From contig NC_018337.1 of NCBI RefSeq assembly GCF_000234665.1, positions 62,001 through 126,000 of the forward strand: 64,000 nt of DNA, given 5' to 3'. The notes beneath the pieces are model-generated. The model was not told the DNA's origin. It was given only the letters and a program-made list of their open reading frames with translations, and searched no databases. The stretch comes from Leishmania mexicana MHOM/GT/2001/U1103 (taxonomy: Eukaryota; Euglenozoa; Kinetoplastea; Trypanosomatida; Trypanosomatidae). A program made the translations under genes and the position numbers. Shown here piece after piece: positions 19,380 through 28,234 of the stretch; positions within the stretch are counted from its first letter, which is position 1; each line of letters opens with the position of its first letter.

Positions 19380-22300
19380 ATGGCCGCAGCTGCAGGCGCG
19401 CCGTGCCCGAGTGATGCCGTCCGTGGCAGCCAGATAGGCTTTCGGCCCCCTACCATCGTCGACCGCCCCATTCTCGAGGACCGCGCTAGAGCAGCAATGG
19501 GCCCCTCTCGGGACGACAGTACGGTGATTGCGGACACCGCCACGAGTGCCGCACGCGCGCTCTCGAGCGATCTCCTAGACCGGCTGCAGCACGACTACCC
19601 CGCCGTCTATGAAGCACTACACGCGTACGAGAAGGCGGCACGACACCTCAAACGCCAGTACAAAGCCAAAGAGGCGGAGCTGCTGCGCTGCATCAGCGTC
19701 GGCGAGGAGCTGCTTGGCCAGATGGACGTCCTGAAGCGGCGGTGTGAAGCGCTGGCGCACGAGCGTGATGAGGCGGTGGCTGCTGCGGCCTCGGCGGCCG
19801 CATCACGAAGAGAGCACGCGCATACAGCAGGCGGTGCCGTCTCGAGTTCGACGTCATGGACAAAGGAGAGGTGCAGCCTGCTGAGGTCGCATGAAACGGA
19901 GTGCGAGCGCTATCGCATCGAGGTGCAGAAGGCGCTGCAGGACACAGCGGCGGCGCAGGCGCAGAAGCGAGAGCTGGAGTTTGCCCTGGAGCGCACAACG
20001 ACGCAGCTAAGCGAAGCAGAACAGCAACTGCGCACCGCTCGCAACGCTATAGCCGACTGTGAAGTGCACTACGCCGCACAACAGGAGAAGGAGATGGAGC
20101 GACACAGAGCCGCACTGGAAAAGCAGCTGGCCGAGGTACGCCAGCAAGCGGATGTGGACCGCGAAACTGTTCTTGCCGAGGCAATGGTCGAGCTGGAGCG
20201 GCTGCAGCGCACGCTCGTGCGGACCCAAAAAGAGCTGGCGGAGCAGAAGCAGGCCTCCAGCGGCGCTCAAGCTTTGCAAGCGGGGCTGAACAGCACTGCC
20301 GCCACCGAGCTGGCGAGTCTGCAGAAGCAGATCCGTGCCCTGACGGAGACCAATCAGGACCTCCGACAGCGTCTGCAACGACGAGAGGCTGAGATACAAC
20401 TCGGCTGTGCAGCGAGCACCACCGGCGCGAGGCGAGATGATAGCCAGAGCGCGCTTACGCTTGCAAGCGGCTCCAATCGAGGTGCAGTGTTGTATGGCAG
20501 CACACTCGCCAACTCCCTTGCCAATGCCCGACGAGAGTCCAGGGACGATGCCGGAGATGCGTCTGATCTGGCCGCGGCGCAGGAGCGGCTGCGTGAGGAG
20601 AACGCACGACTACGGCAGAAGCTGCAGGAGGTGGCTCGTCGGGGGCAAGATGACGTGGATAAAGAGCACGCGGCGCGACTGTCGTTGCAGCAGCAGCTGC
20701 AAGCGATGGAGGCTCAGTCTCACATCCTGCGCACCGAGGTGGTGGGCCGCATTCAGCGAGAGCTTCAGCAGACCAAAGATCAGGTGGAGGTGTTCCAAGC
20801 ACAAGCTGCGACGGCGCAGAGGACCGCCGCTGAGCTGGAGATGCAGACGGCTGGTCTGCGGGAAGAGCAGGTAACGCTGGCCGATGCTCTGCGAGCCGAG
20901 AAGGTCACAACGGAGAAGCTTTGGCGAGAACTCGAAGCAGCACGGGAGAGACTGGACGCACTGGACCAGGAGTTGAGAGCCGCTAGCGCCGCAGCACAGG
21001 AAAGGGAGCAGCTCGTGGTGCAGCTGCAGCGGGAGAAGGCCGAGCTATTCAACGCGCTGCGGACATTGCAGGCGCAAGCGGCAGACATCGAGGTCGCACT
21101 CACGACTGTCACGGCGGAACAGTCGGAGAGCACCGCCGCCCACGAGGACACCGTGTCCCGGCTGCGAGACAGGTGCGTGCTCCTAGAGCACGAGGCCGAG
21201 GAACTGAGGACCGAACGCACCGCGTTGTGGCGCCGCCTCGGGGATGCAGAGGAGGCCATCGATGCGCTGAAGGATGCACAGCGCGTGTCGCAAGAGCTCG
21301 TGCGCGAGGCGCAGCGTGGTACGAAGACAGCGGAGGACCGGGCGAGTTTTGCCGCCGATCAGCTCACTCTTCAACAACAGTCGTCGGCTGTCCGCTTGGC
21401 GGAGGCGCAGCAGCATCTGGAGCGCGTGCGCACCCAACAACGCGATCTGTCTCGGCGGATGGAGGTGTGTCAGCAGGAGCTGTCTGGTAAGGAGGAAGCT
21501 CTGCGCAAAAACGCTGAGGCTCAAGAGGCACTCGTAGCCGAGGTTCAACGGCTGCGTGAGGAGCAAGCGAACCGCGACGAAAGTGTGAGAGAACGCTGGC
21601 GCCAACAGTACGCGCAAAGCAGTCTTGAACGGGAGAAGCTCATTGCCATAAAGGAGGCCCATGCCGCAGACCTTCAGCGGCAGCAGAAGGAGCTGCAGAT
21701 GTCGCTTGCAGAGAGCGAGGATCGCGTGGCGCAGCTACATGAACAGCGGCAGCAGCTGCAGGAAGCCCTCTCCGACTCTCTTGCCACCGCGGCCAGTCAT
21801 AAAGGCCGCATTCAGGCGCTGGAGGAGGAGCTGGCGCGCACAGCGGCGGCGCACCGCGCGGCGCAGCGCGAGTTGCAGCGTTTCGTAGGAGAGCGGGAGG
21901 GGAGCCCCAACACCAACCCTGGTCTTCGACCTTCCGGTGAATGCGATGCCTCGGCAGCGGTGCGTCTCGCGCAGTTGCAAGGGCAGCTCACCGAATGTGG
22001 GGCGGCCTTATGCGCAGCGGAGCAGTCGCGACAGCGGATGCAGAGCGCAGTGTTGGGGTGCTTGATGCCGGTCGACGCTAGCGGCGAGGTGACAGCCGAT
22101 GCGGACAACATGTGGGACACTTTGTTGGACCTGCTGAGGGAAGGTGGTCGGGAGCTCTGCTCGCGCAGCACCTCCGCAGCGCCTGTGCAACCTCGACAGA
22201 TGAAAGCAGAGGAAGGAAACCCGGTTGCTGACGACAAGCAAGCATCAAATGCCGCGCCCGTGCCGATCGACGCCAGCCGAGGTGCGGCGGCTGCGGTGAT

Positions 22301-23507
22301 CCGCGCCATACACGACCTCGTGCGGCACTTGCACGACGCCGATCGTCGCCGTTGGAGTTGCGTGAGAAACAAGGTATTGGCTGCGTGCGTCGTCGCCGAC
22401 GCGACAAGCGATGAAGCGGCACCGGTCGGCGCTGCTTCCCCAGCGACAGAAGACCCGGCAGGGGGATCTTCGGAGAAGCTCTGCGCCGATCTCGCCTCAG
22501 CTCTACGGGCGTGGGCACTAGCGTTGAGGAGTGTCCAGGAGCATCTGACTGACTATGTCGCCCAGGTTGCGAAGGCAGCGCATCTGGCGAGTAAGGGGGC
22601 GGCGCAGCAGGCGCAGCTGACGCAGCTGACGGTAGCAGCTCGCACCGCTGAAGAGCAGCGTGATGCGCTGCAGGCCGCACTAGAGGAAATGACGGCGAAG
22701 TACTCGGAGGCTGCGAAGCGGGCAGATGCGCAGGAGAGTCGAGTGGAGGCGCTGCGCCACGACGTCGCCGTGCGCGACACTCGGGTGAGAGAGATGGAGC
22801 ATCGCCTCGATGTGCGGCAAGCCGAGGTGCAGGCAGAGCGGGCAGAGTGGGTGTCCAAGTGGCAAGAGGCACAACGGCATCGTGAGGCGGAGAAGAAGGA
22901 AGCCGAGGCTGAGCGCGCACATCTGCGTGCACAGGTGGCTACCGCGGAGGCGGCGGCCCATCAGACCACCCAAAGGGCAGCGCAGGAGTCGGCGGATGCG
23001 CTGCAGCAGCTCCGCACGCAGCTGCAGACGTTGCGAGAGACGTCCTCGGCAACCGAGGTGCAGCTGCGGCAACAAATCACTCAACTGAGCTGTGAAAAAG
23101 TGGACGCCACAAGGGCACTGAGCCGGCTGAAGACCGTCGTAGCGCAGCTCGAGGAGCGCCTCAGCAGCACTGAAGAGACTCTGAGGTTGCGAGAGGCGGA
23201 GCTGGAAACAGCAATAGTGTCGATGCAGGAGCTGAAGCGAGCGCAGCTGCAGCGTCGCGCAGACGGTGCGGCGGCCGATGCGTTTGAGCAGCGCACTCTC
23301 ACGGAGCAGGTGACCTCCCTCCAGGCGCAGCTCCTGTCCATCCAGCGCGACCACGACATGCAGGAGACGCTGCACGCCACGGAGAGGGCGGAGATGGCCG
23401 CGCTGCGGAAGGTGAATGCTTCACTGGAGGCGCGCCTTGCTGAGGTGGAGGGCGATCGCGCTCCTCTGCGAGAACAGCTGCACAGTCTTCTCTCTTTTAC
23501 AGAATAG
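19380..23507 (+). CDS. Long coiled-coil protein, function unknown
   Basis: This 1375-aa protein is very rich in Glu, Gln, Ala, Arg and Leu, with continuous heptad-like sequence (for example LQEVARRGQDD, QQQLQAMEAQ) from about residue 60 to 880 and 1050 to 1370. A predicted non-coiled interruption at about 880-1040 contains DNMWDTLLDLLREGG and a Pro/Ala-rich linker. The short N terminus includes GFRPPTIVDRPILED and LSSDLLDRLQHDYPAVYEALHAY, the latter probably a small helical cap. No motor, kinase or EF-hand motif is seen. Such proteins in trypanosomatids are often basal-body, flagellum-attachment or cytoskeletal components; that is inference from architecture and from the neighbouring IFT81. 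The frame is open eight codons upstream through a GTG only, so the ATG at 19380 is used. Confidence 0.85.
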   Translation: MAAAAGAPCPSDAVRGSQIGFRPPTIVDRPILEDRARAAMGPSRDDSTVIADTATSAARALSSDLLDRLQHDYPAVYEALHAYEKAARHLKRQYKAKEAELLRCISVGEELLGQMDVLKRRCEALAHERDEAVAAAASAAASRREHAHTAGGAVSSSTSWTKERCSLLRSHETECERYRIEVQKALQDTAAAQAQKRELEFALERTTTQLSEAEQQLRTARNAIADCEVHYAAQQEKEMERHRAALEKQLAEVRQQADVDRETVLAEAMVELERLQRTLVRTQKELAEQKQASSGAQALQAGLNSTAATELASLQKQIRALTETNQDLRQRLQRREAEIQLGCAASTTGARRDDSQSALTLASGSNRGAVLYGSTLANSLANARRESRDDAGDASDLAAAQERLREENARLRQKLQEVARRGQDDVDKEHAARLSLQQQLQAMEAQSHILRTEVVGRIQRELQQTKDQVEVFQAQAATAQRTAAELEMQTAGLREEQVTLADALRAEKVTTEKLWRELEAARERLDALDQELRAASAAAQEREQLVVQLQREKAELFNALRTLQAQAADIEVALTTVTAEQSESTAAHEDTVSRLRDRCVLLEHEAEELRTERTALWRRLGDAEEAIDALKDAQRVSQELVREAQRGTKTAEDRASFAADQLTLQQQSSAVRLAEAQQHLERVRTQQRDLSRRMEVCQQELSGKEEALRKNAEAQEALVAEVQRLREEQANRDESVRERWRQQYAQSSLEREKLIAIKEAHAADLQRQQKELQMSLAESEDRVAQLHEQRQQLQEALSDSLATAASHKGRIQALEEELARTAAAHRAAQRELQRFVGEREGSPNTNPGLRPSGECDASAAVRLAQLQGQLTECGAALCAAEQSRQRMQSAVLGCLMPVDASGEVTADADNMWDTLLDLLREGGRELCSRSTSAAPVQPRQMKAEEGNPVADDKQASNAAPVPIDASRGAAAAVIRAIHDLVRHLHDADRRRWSCVRNKVLAACVVADATSDEAAPVGAASPATEDPAGGSSEKLCADLASALRAWALALRSVQEHLTDYVAQVAKAAHLASKGAAQQAQLTQLTVAARTAEEQRDALQAALEEMTAKYSEAAKRADAQESRVEALRHDVAVRDTRVREMEHRLDVRQAEVQAERAEWVSKWQEAQRHREAEKKEAEAERAHLRAQVATAEAAAHQTTQRAAQESADALQQLRTQLQTLRETSSATEVQLRQQITQLSCEKVDATRALSRLKTVVAQLEERLSSTEETLRLREAELETAIVSMQELKRAQLQRRADGAAADAFEQRTLTEQVTSLQAQLLSIQRDHDMQETLHATERAEMAALRKVNASLEARLAEVEGDRAPLREQLHSLLSFTE

Positions 23508-24424
23508 CAGACGTGTGTGCCTGCGCGCACGCCTGTCGCGCTGCTCTCACTCTCGCACTCTCTCTCCGCCGGCCCCCGCCCTCCCCGTCCCCTCCCCTCT
23601 CACCCACACACGTGTCGCTCATCTGCAGTGGAGGCTGAGGAAACGGAGTGGCTCCACGGCGCCGAACCTGTTCAGTGGGACTGCACACGTGCTGCTTCTA
23701 GTGCACAGGCGGGCGCATCATGCCGTCACGTGGGTAGGGCAGATTGGCAGCGGCGGTGCTTGGGGTGCACATTACGATTGCCTTTCCATTGCTGTCTGTG
23801 CGTGTGGGTGCCTCTCTTGCACTGCCTTCTCTCGCTGTGGGCCATGCATGTCTACCAGTGGCTGGGGGGAGACGAGGCAGGGGCTGCGCGAAAAGCGGGT
23901 GGGCAAGCGGCCGCCCAGTTCCACATACGCGTACACACTTCACTAGAAACATACGCGTGTGGCACACTGCTGTCATAGATACGCACATGCGAAACATGAA
24001 AAAGCGAAACAACATGCAATCGTCTCACGTAGGACTGGTGTATCTCTTTGGGGCCTCCCCCCTCCCTTTGCCCATCCCAGTGCACGCCCTCTCTGTCGTA
24101 CTCCCTTGTGGTGCAGCCAGCGACTTGCACCGTATGCCGGTGGCACACCTTCTCTCGCTGTGGCACGTGCGTGTGTGCGTCTCGGGGAAGGATAAGGCAG
24201 ATGCGCAGTCGCCGTCCCTCCCCCCACAACTTTTCGTTTCGCTCTTTGGACCGGAGTCGCTACGCGCTCACGGCAGTCATCCGCGCTTCCTCTACCCCCT
24301 TCTGCACTTCTTCCCGGACAAGGAGGGGGACCTTCATGGTGAGCAGCAGACACACGCACACCCACACGTGCGACAGCGGGATACCAGAATAGACCTTCAC
24401 AAAACTCTTGCACTCTTTTCTTAG
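23508..24424. other. Intergenic region, no gene seen
   Basis: About 0.9 kb, CT/GT-rich, no protein-like frame. A pyrimidine tract at about 24287-24315 and a second short one right before 24424 precede the next gene. Confidence 0.55.
24423..24424 (+). promoter_or_regulatory. Predicted spliced-leader acceptor AG abutting the start codon
   Basis: CACTCTTTTCTTAG is followed directly by the ATG at 24425. If used, the spliced leader would supply the entire 5' UTR. AGs at 24341-24347, after another pyrimidine tract, are alternatives, with no ATG between them and 24425. Confidence 0.35.
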
Positions 24425-25678
24425 ATGGCGTTCTTCAGCTCCAGGGACGATTGTCTGCACACGTCGTGCAAGACGCCTGTGCGGCCGCGCATTCGTGGCG
24501 GCTTCACAGCTGGCAGCACAGGGCTCATGCCCAGCGAGCATCACAGCGGTCTTGCAGATGTCAGCCCGCAGCTGTCGTCGCGGCAGCGGTACAGCATGCG
24601 AGCTGGCGTGTCGAGTGCGCCGCGTCACGCCCAGGGCCGGAGACACCTGGACCCTCGCCACTTCACGAACGTCACGGATGACGCGAAGCGGGCAGAAGGG
24701 CGGCTGGGTCGGGCACACGTGGCTTCATCAGAACAGCAGAAGCGCGCCGACGCCTACTACGCCACAAGGCAGGCGACAGTTGAGCAACCGCCGGGCGCGG
24801 AGTGCAACCTATACCTTAAGTCGTACTACTACACACCTCTGTCGAAGCAAGACAGTCCATCGCCGCCGCCCAGACAGGCGACTGGGTTCCGGCCGGACGC
24901 GCAGAGCACCTCCCTTCAGCTCGCCGAAGCCCGTCTGCGCAAGATCAAGCGCGAGCATCCACGCTATGAGGAGGAGGTGACGCGCGCCTTGCAGCAGCAG
25001 CACGGTGACTACAGCATTGTGTCAACCGCGCAGAAAATTTCGCGCCGCATTGCCGTAGAGGAGTATGCCGACGGCACCGACGCGCGAATGGCACAAATCG
25101 AGGCCTCCACCAAGTGCCGAGGCACGCCTGACTTGGGCTCCCCAGCCCCGGCCATCAAGCGTTCTGTTCCGTACGCGCTCAGCGAGGAGTGCCCGCCACG
25201 CGCCGACACGCAGCTGTCGTGTACCTCGCACGTACGCCTGTACCCAGGTCGCGGTCGAAGCTCCTCTCCCCCAGAGACGTCCGTGAAGCCACGTGCCCGC
25301 CACCTGCACGACGGACCGGCCCCGTATGACTCCACCGCTGTTTCAGGCCAGGCCTACCCGTCACCGCCCGCTGTTGGCGAGAGGTGCAACATCTACGCGA
25401 AGCCCACACTGGTTCACGTAGACGAGCGCCGTCACCGCAACTGCGTGGAGGACGCGGACTCGCTGGCCATGAAGCGTGCACGCGCCCGCAGCGGTGCCAG
25501 TGCTTCACAGGAACGGCCGGATTTTATTTTCGGCCCCGGCCCAGCGCCGCAGCCTCGCCCGCCGTCACTGCGTTACCGCACAGAAGCGCGCTGGAAGGCG
25601 CAGGAGCGCAATGCCGAAGAGCGGCGCACCGGTCGCGCGCTCTACCCTCAGTCCTACCAGCCTACTTCCCTTTGGTAG
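24425..25678 (+). CDS. Hypothetical basic, low-complexity protein
   Basis: I do not recognise this 417-aa protein (MAFFSSRDDCLHTSC start, ending SYQPTSLW). It is rich in Arg, Ser, Pro and Ala and strongly basic, with little predicted globular structure apart from a helical segment (QLAEARLRKIKREHPRYEEEVTRALQ cut short here to its role as a charged helix) around residues 160-190. Two short elements recur: CNLYLKSYY at about 127 and CNIYAKPTL at about 321, possibly a weak repeat. There is no signal peptide, membrane segment or catalytic motif. Coding status is supported by a long open frame with a codon bias like its neighbours and an ATG placed just after a pyrimidine-AG. A cytoskeletal or flagellar role would be guesswork based on its neighbours. 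Confidence 0.75.
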   Translation: MAFFSSRDDCLHTSCKTPVRPRIRGGFTAGSTGLMPSEHHSGLADVSPQLSSRQRYSMRAGVSSAPRHAQGRRHLDPRHFTNVTDDAKRAEGRLGRAHVASSEQQKRADAYYATRQATVEQPPGAECNLYLKSYYYTPLSKQDSPSPPPRQATGFRPDAQSTSLQLAEARLRKIKREHPRYEEEVTRALQQQHGDYSIVSTAQKISRRIAVEEYADGTDARMAQIEASTKCRGTPDLGSPAPAIKRSVPYALSEECPPRADTQLSCTSHVRLYPGRGRSSSPPETSVKPRARHLHDGPAPYDSTAVSGQAYPSPPAVGERCNIYAKPTLVHVDERRHRNCVEDADSLAMKRARARSGASASQERPDFIFGPGPAPQPRPPSLRYRTEARWKAQERNAEERRTGRALYPQSYQPTSLW

Positions 25679-27170
25679 AGAGTGTAACACGCGCGGTTAC
25701 ATCGGTGCTGCGACGGTCCACGCCTGTGCCGCTCCTCCCACCACCTCTCTCTGGCCCTTGGCGATTTGGCTGCGTGATGGCTGTGACATGTGTGGTGCAT
25801 TGTAGCCGCTCCATAACTCCGTGTGTGTGTGTGTGTGTTGTACTTCTTCACCTTCATTCTGTTTCATATAAGTTTTTTTTCAAAAGTGGATAGTGGGGTG
25901 GCGAAGGCGGTCATCGGCTGCGCTGGTCTTCCGCAGTACGTGGAATCGTACAGAATGGCTACCTCCGTCACAAATTCGGGTTCCTCAACCCCTCTCATCC
26001 AATTTCTGGTCGCGCTTGCCATCCTCACGGACACCTCTTAGCCTTGTGAATGGCTCGCCTTTCTCCAGCGCTGCCCCCCTCCCCTCCCCCACCCACCTGC
26101 GTCCAGCACATCACACGGGCGTGCGTGGGCACTTCGCTAGAGCACGTGTCTTTGTGTGGGCGATGGCTACTTTACTGTCGAGTACACCGGCTGTACTGTT
26201 AGCACCTTTTTTTTCGTGTGGTGGCACATGTGGTCGCAAGAGCGCACGCTGTCTCTGGAGTTCCACCCCCTCCCTCCACCCCCATCCCCGCACACATACC
26301 TATCCTTCTCCTGGCGCCTTCTCCCTACCCAACCGAACCCCCTCCCCCTCATCACCTTTCCTGCCTTCCCTCCGTGCCCTGTGCTGACGCTGCTGCCGCC
26401 CTCCCTCTATACGAAGATGTGCTCATTACCAGCGGCGGGAGAGCGACGCAAGGCGTGGCAGAGGCTGGGGAAATCCCTGACGCTCCACTCCATCAAAAAT
26501 GGGTGGTGCAGCCGACGCAGCAGCGACGGGTGAGGGGGGTGGAAGAAGCACGGAGGAGCGGGGCGCAGATGCCCCCACCCACCCATTCATTCTCCGCGAA
26601 ACGGCATGTTTATGTGTTCTCCTTCTGTATCACCCTCCCCCGCCCCCCCTTAGAGACGATCTGGCCCCTTGACTGCATCATCGCACCGCCGCCTCTCATC
26701 AGAGCAAAAGGAAATGATTGCGACAAGGTGAAGCGCGCAAACGGTGAGCAGGCTTGCTTCCGCGCCCCACTTCTGCTCTCCCCACACTCGCTGCCGGGCT
26801 TTCCAACCTCCATGAGCTGCTCCTACTTTTCTGCTGACCGTAGCCTTCATTAGCCGTGCAAGTCTTGCGTGCCCGCGTTGGAGAGGACGAGGCGGCAATG
26901 GGCACTGGCGAGAGACGCCCTCTGTCTCGAGCCTACGTGACGGCGAGGCAACACCGAAACACCGAATAAAAAAATGATCGGAAGGGCGATCTACCACGGG
27001 TTCTGCTTCGCGGCTTGCAGTTAACGTGGCCCATGTCTCCACGTCTTCATCTCCTCCATCATCGCCCCCCCCTGAACGATCTCTCTCCCCTCACTGCACC
27101 TCGTATTTCCCACTGCGTGCGCATGCCCCACACGCGTGTAGAAAACTACTCTTGTCTCAACGTGCCGAAC
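25679..27170. other. Intergenic region, no gene seen
   Basis: About 1.5 kb. It has a (GT)n run at 25821-25838, a T8 run near 25872, pyrimidine tracts at about 26250-26400 and 27040-27120, and no protein-like frame. The frame of the next gene is open from 27015, including ATGs at 27033 and 27123, but this part is CT-rich leader. Confidence 0.5.
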
Positions 27171-27443
27171 ATGGCGGACACCAGAACCACCGCTCTCATG
27201 GCGGAGCCCACGCTGAACGAGGCAGTGGCAGCCGTTTTCACTGAAGAGGAGCACGCAGCACTAAAGACCAATCTACGCTCAGAGCAGATAGCACAGGCCA
27301 AGTATCTGCGCGATCACCCAGAGATCCACGAAGCCGTGCAGGAAGCGTTAGCAAGGGTGCTGCAAGCCCAGCCGGAGGACCCGGTGGCCTTTCTCACCCA
27401 ATACTTCATGAGTGAGGAGTTCCTGCACCAGCGGCCCCAGTGA
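27171..27443 (+). CDS. Small RIIa/Dpy-30-like dimerisation-domain protein
   Basis: This 90-aa protein (MADTRTTALMAEPTLNEAV start) ends with a segment YLRDHPEIHEAVQEALARVL followed by QPEDPVAFLTQYF at about residues 43-80. This resembles the RIIa/Dpy-30 docking fold, typically Y-L-x-x-H-P-E...P-x-D-P...F-x-x-x-Y-F. In flagellates such mini-proteins are found in radial spokes and other axonemal assemblies, where they dimerise and bind amphipathic helices of AKAP-like partners. That location is inferred. Two upstream in-frame ATGs (27033, 27123) would add 46 or 16 residues of low-complexity sequence; an AG at 27140-27141 after the pyrimidine tract would make 27171 the first ATG. It is easy to miss because it is short. 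Confidence 0.75.
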   Translation: MADTRTTALMAEPTLNEAVAAVFTEEEHAALKTNLRSEQIAQAKYLRDHPEIHEAVQEALARVLQAQPEDPVAFLTQYFMSEEFLHQRPQ

Positions 27444-28234
27444 CGATGGCGCACTGTCCTTTCTCCATCAACCCTTGCACCCTCGCTTCTTGGTTAGCCG
27501 CTCGCCAACTCTGAAAGTGGCGCGCTTCGCCTCCCTCCCTCACTTCTCTGCATCGCTTGACAGCCCGCGGTTGCCGTTGCCTTCTTGTTCTGCGCAGCAT
27601 GTACTGTAGTCTCCCCCCTCCCCCACTGTTTGACCAGGAGAGGCATCTGCTCTCTTCCACTCCACCAAACAGACAGCAACGGCGACCACTACATGGGTAA
27701 GCTCACGATATCAGGCGAGCAGGGCAACCGCTTCACGGCCGTGCCGCACGGCGGCCTCCCACACCCCTCTCTGGTACTCCTCTCCTGTCATCTCCAGTGA
27801 AGAACAAGTCTCCGTGTGTGTGTGTGTGTGTGTGTGTGTCTTCTGGATAAAGTGCAGAGGAGGGCGGCTGTGTGGAGTGTTTATGCGTGCGTGGGGAGGA
27901 GTTGGTGAAGCGATGGCCACCCCTCCTCTCATCACAGCTGCATGGAGTGGTCCCATGGCGTGCCTCCTCGTCCTGTCTTTTTTTTGGCCAGTGTCTCTGC
28001 CTTTCTCCATCTCAGGGCTGCCGCTGCTCCCCCCCCCTCCCACACCTCAGCGCCGCCATCGCAGCCACTCCATGCGCCATATCACCCCTTCTGGTCTCTC
28101 TCTCTTCGTTTCGCGACTCCATTTCAAAAAAAAAAAAGAACAGCGGATGCGCACGGCGCTGGAAGGCTCGGTGAAGTCGTCCCCCTCCCGCAAGCACGTC
28201 ACACGCATCTCGCTCTTGTTGACGTGCCGGCAAG
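27444..28234. other. Intergenic region, no gene seen
   Basis: About 0.8 kb. It holds a (GT)n microsatellite at 27814-27839, a C-rich run near 28029-28038 and an A11 run near 28126-28136 shortly upstream of the next gene. No protein-like frame. Confidence 0.55.
27814..27839. repeat. (GT)n microsatellite
   Basis: Thirteen uninterrupted GT units in the probable 3' UTR of the RIIa-like gene. Confidence 0.9.
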
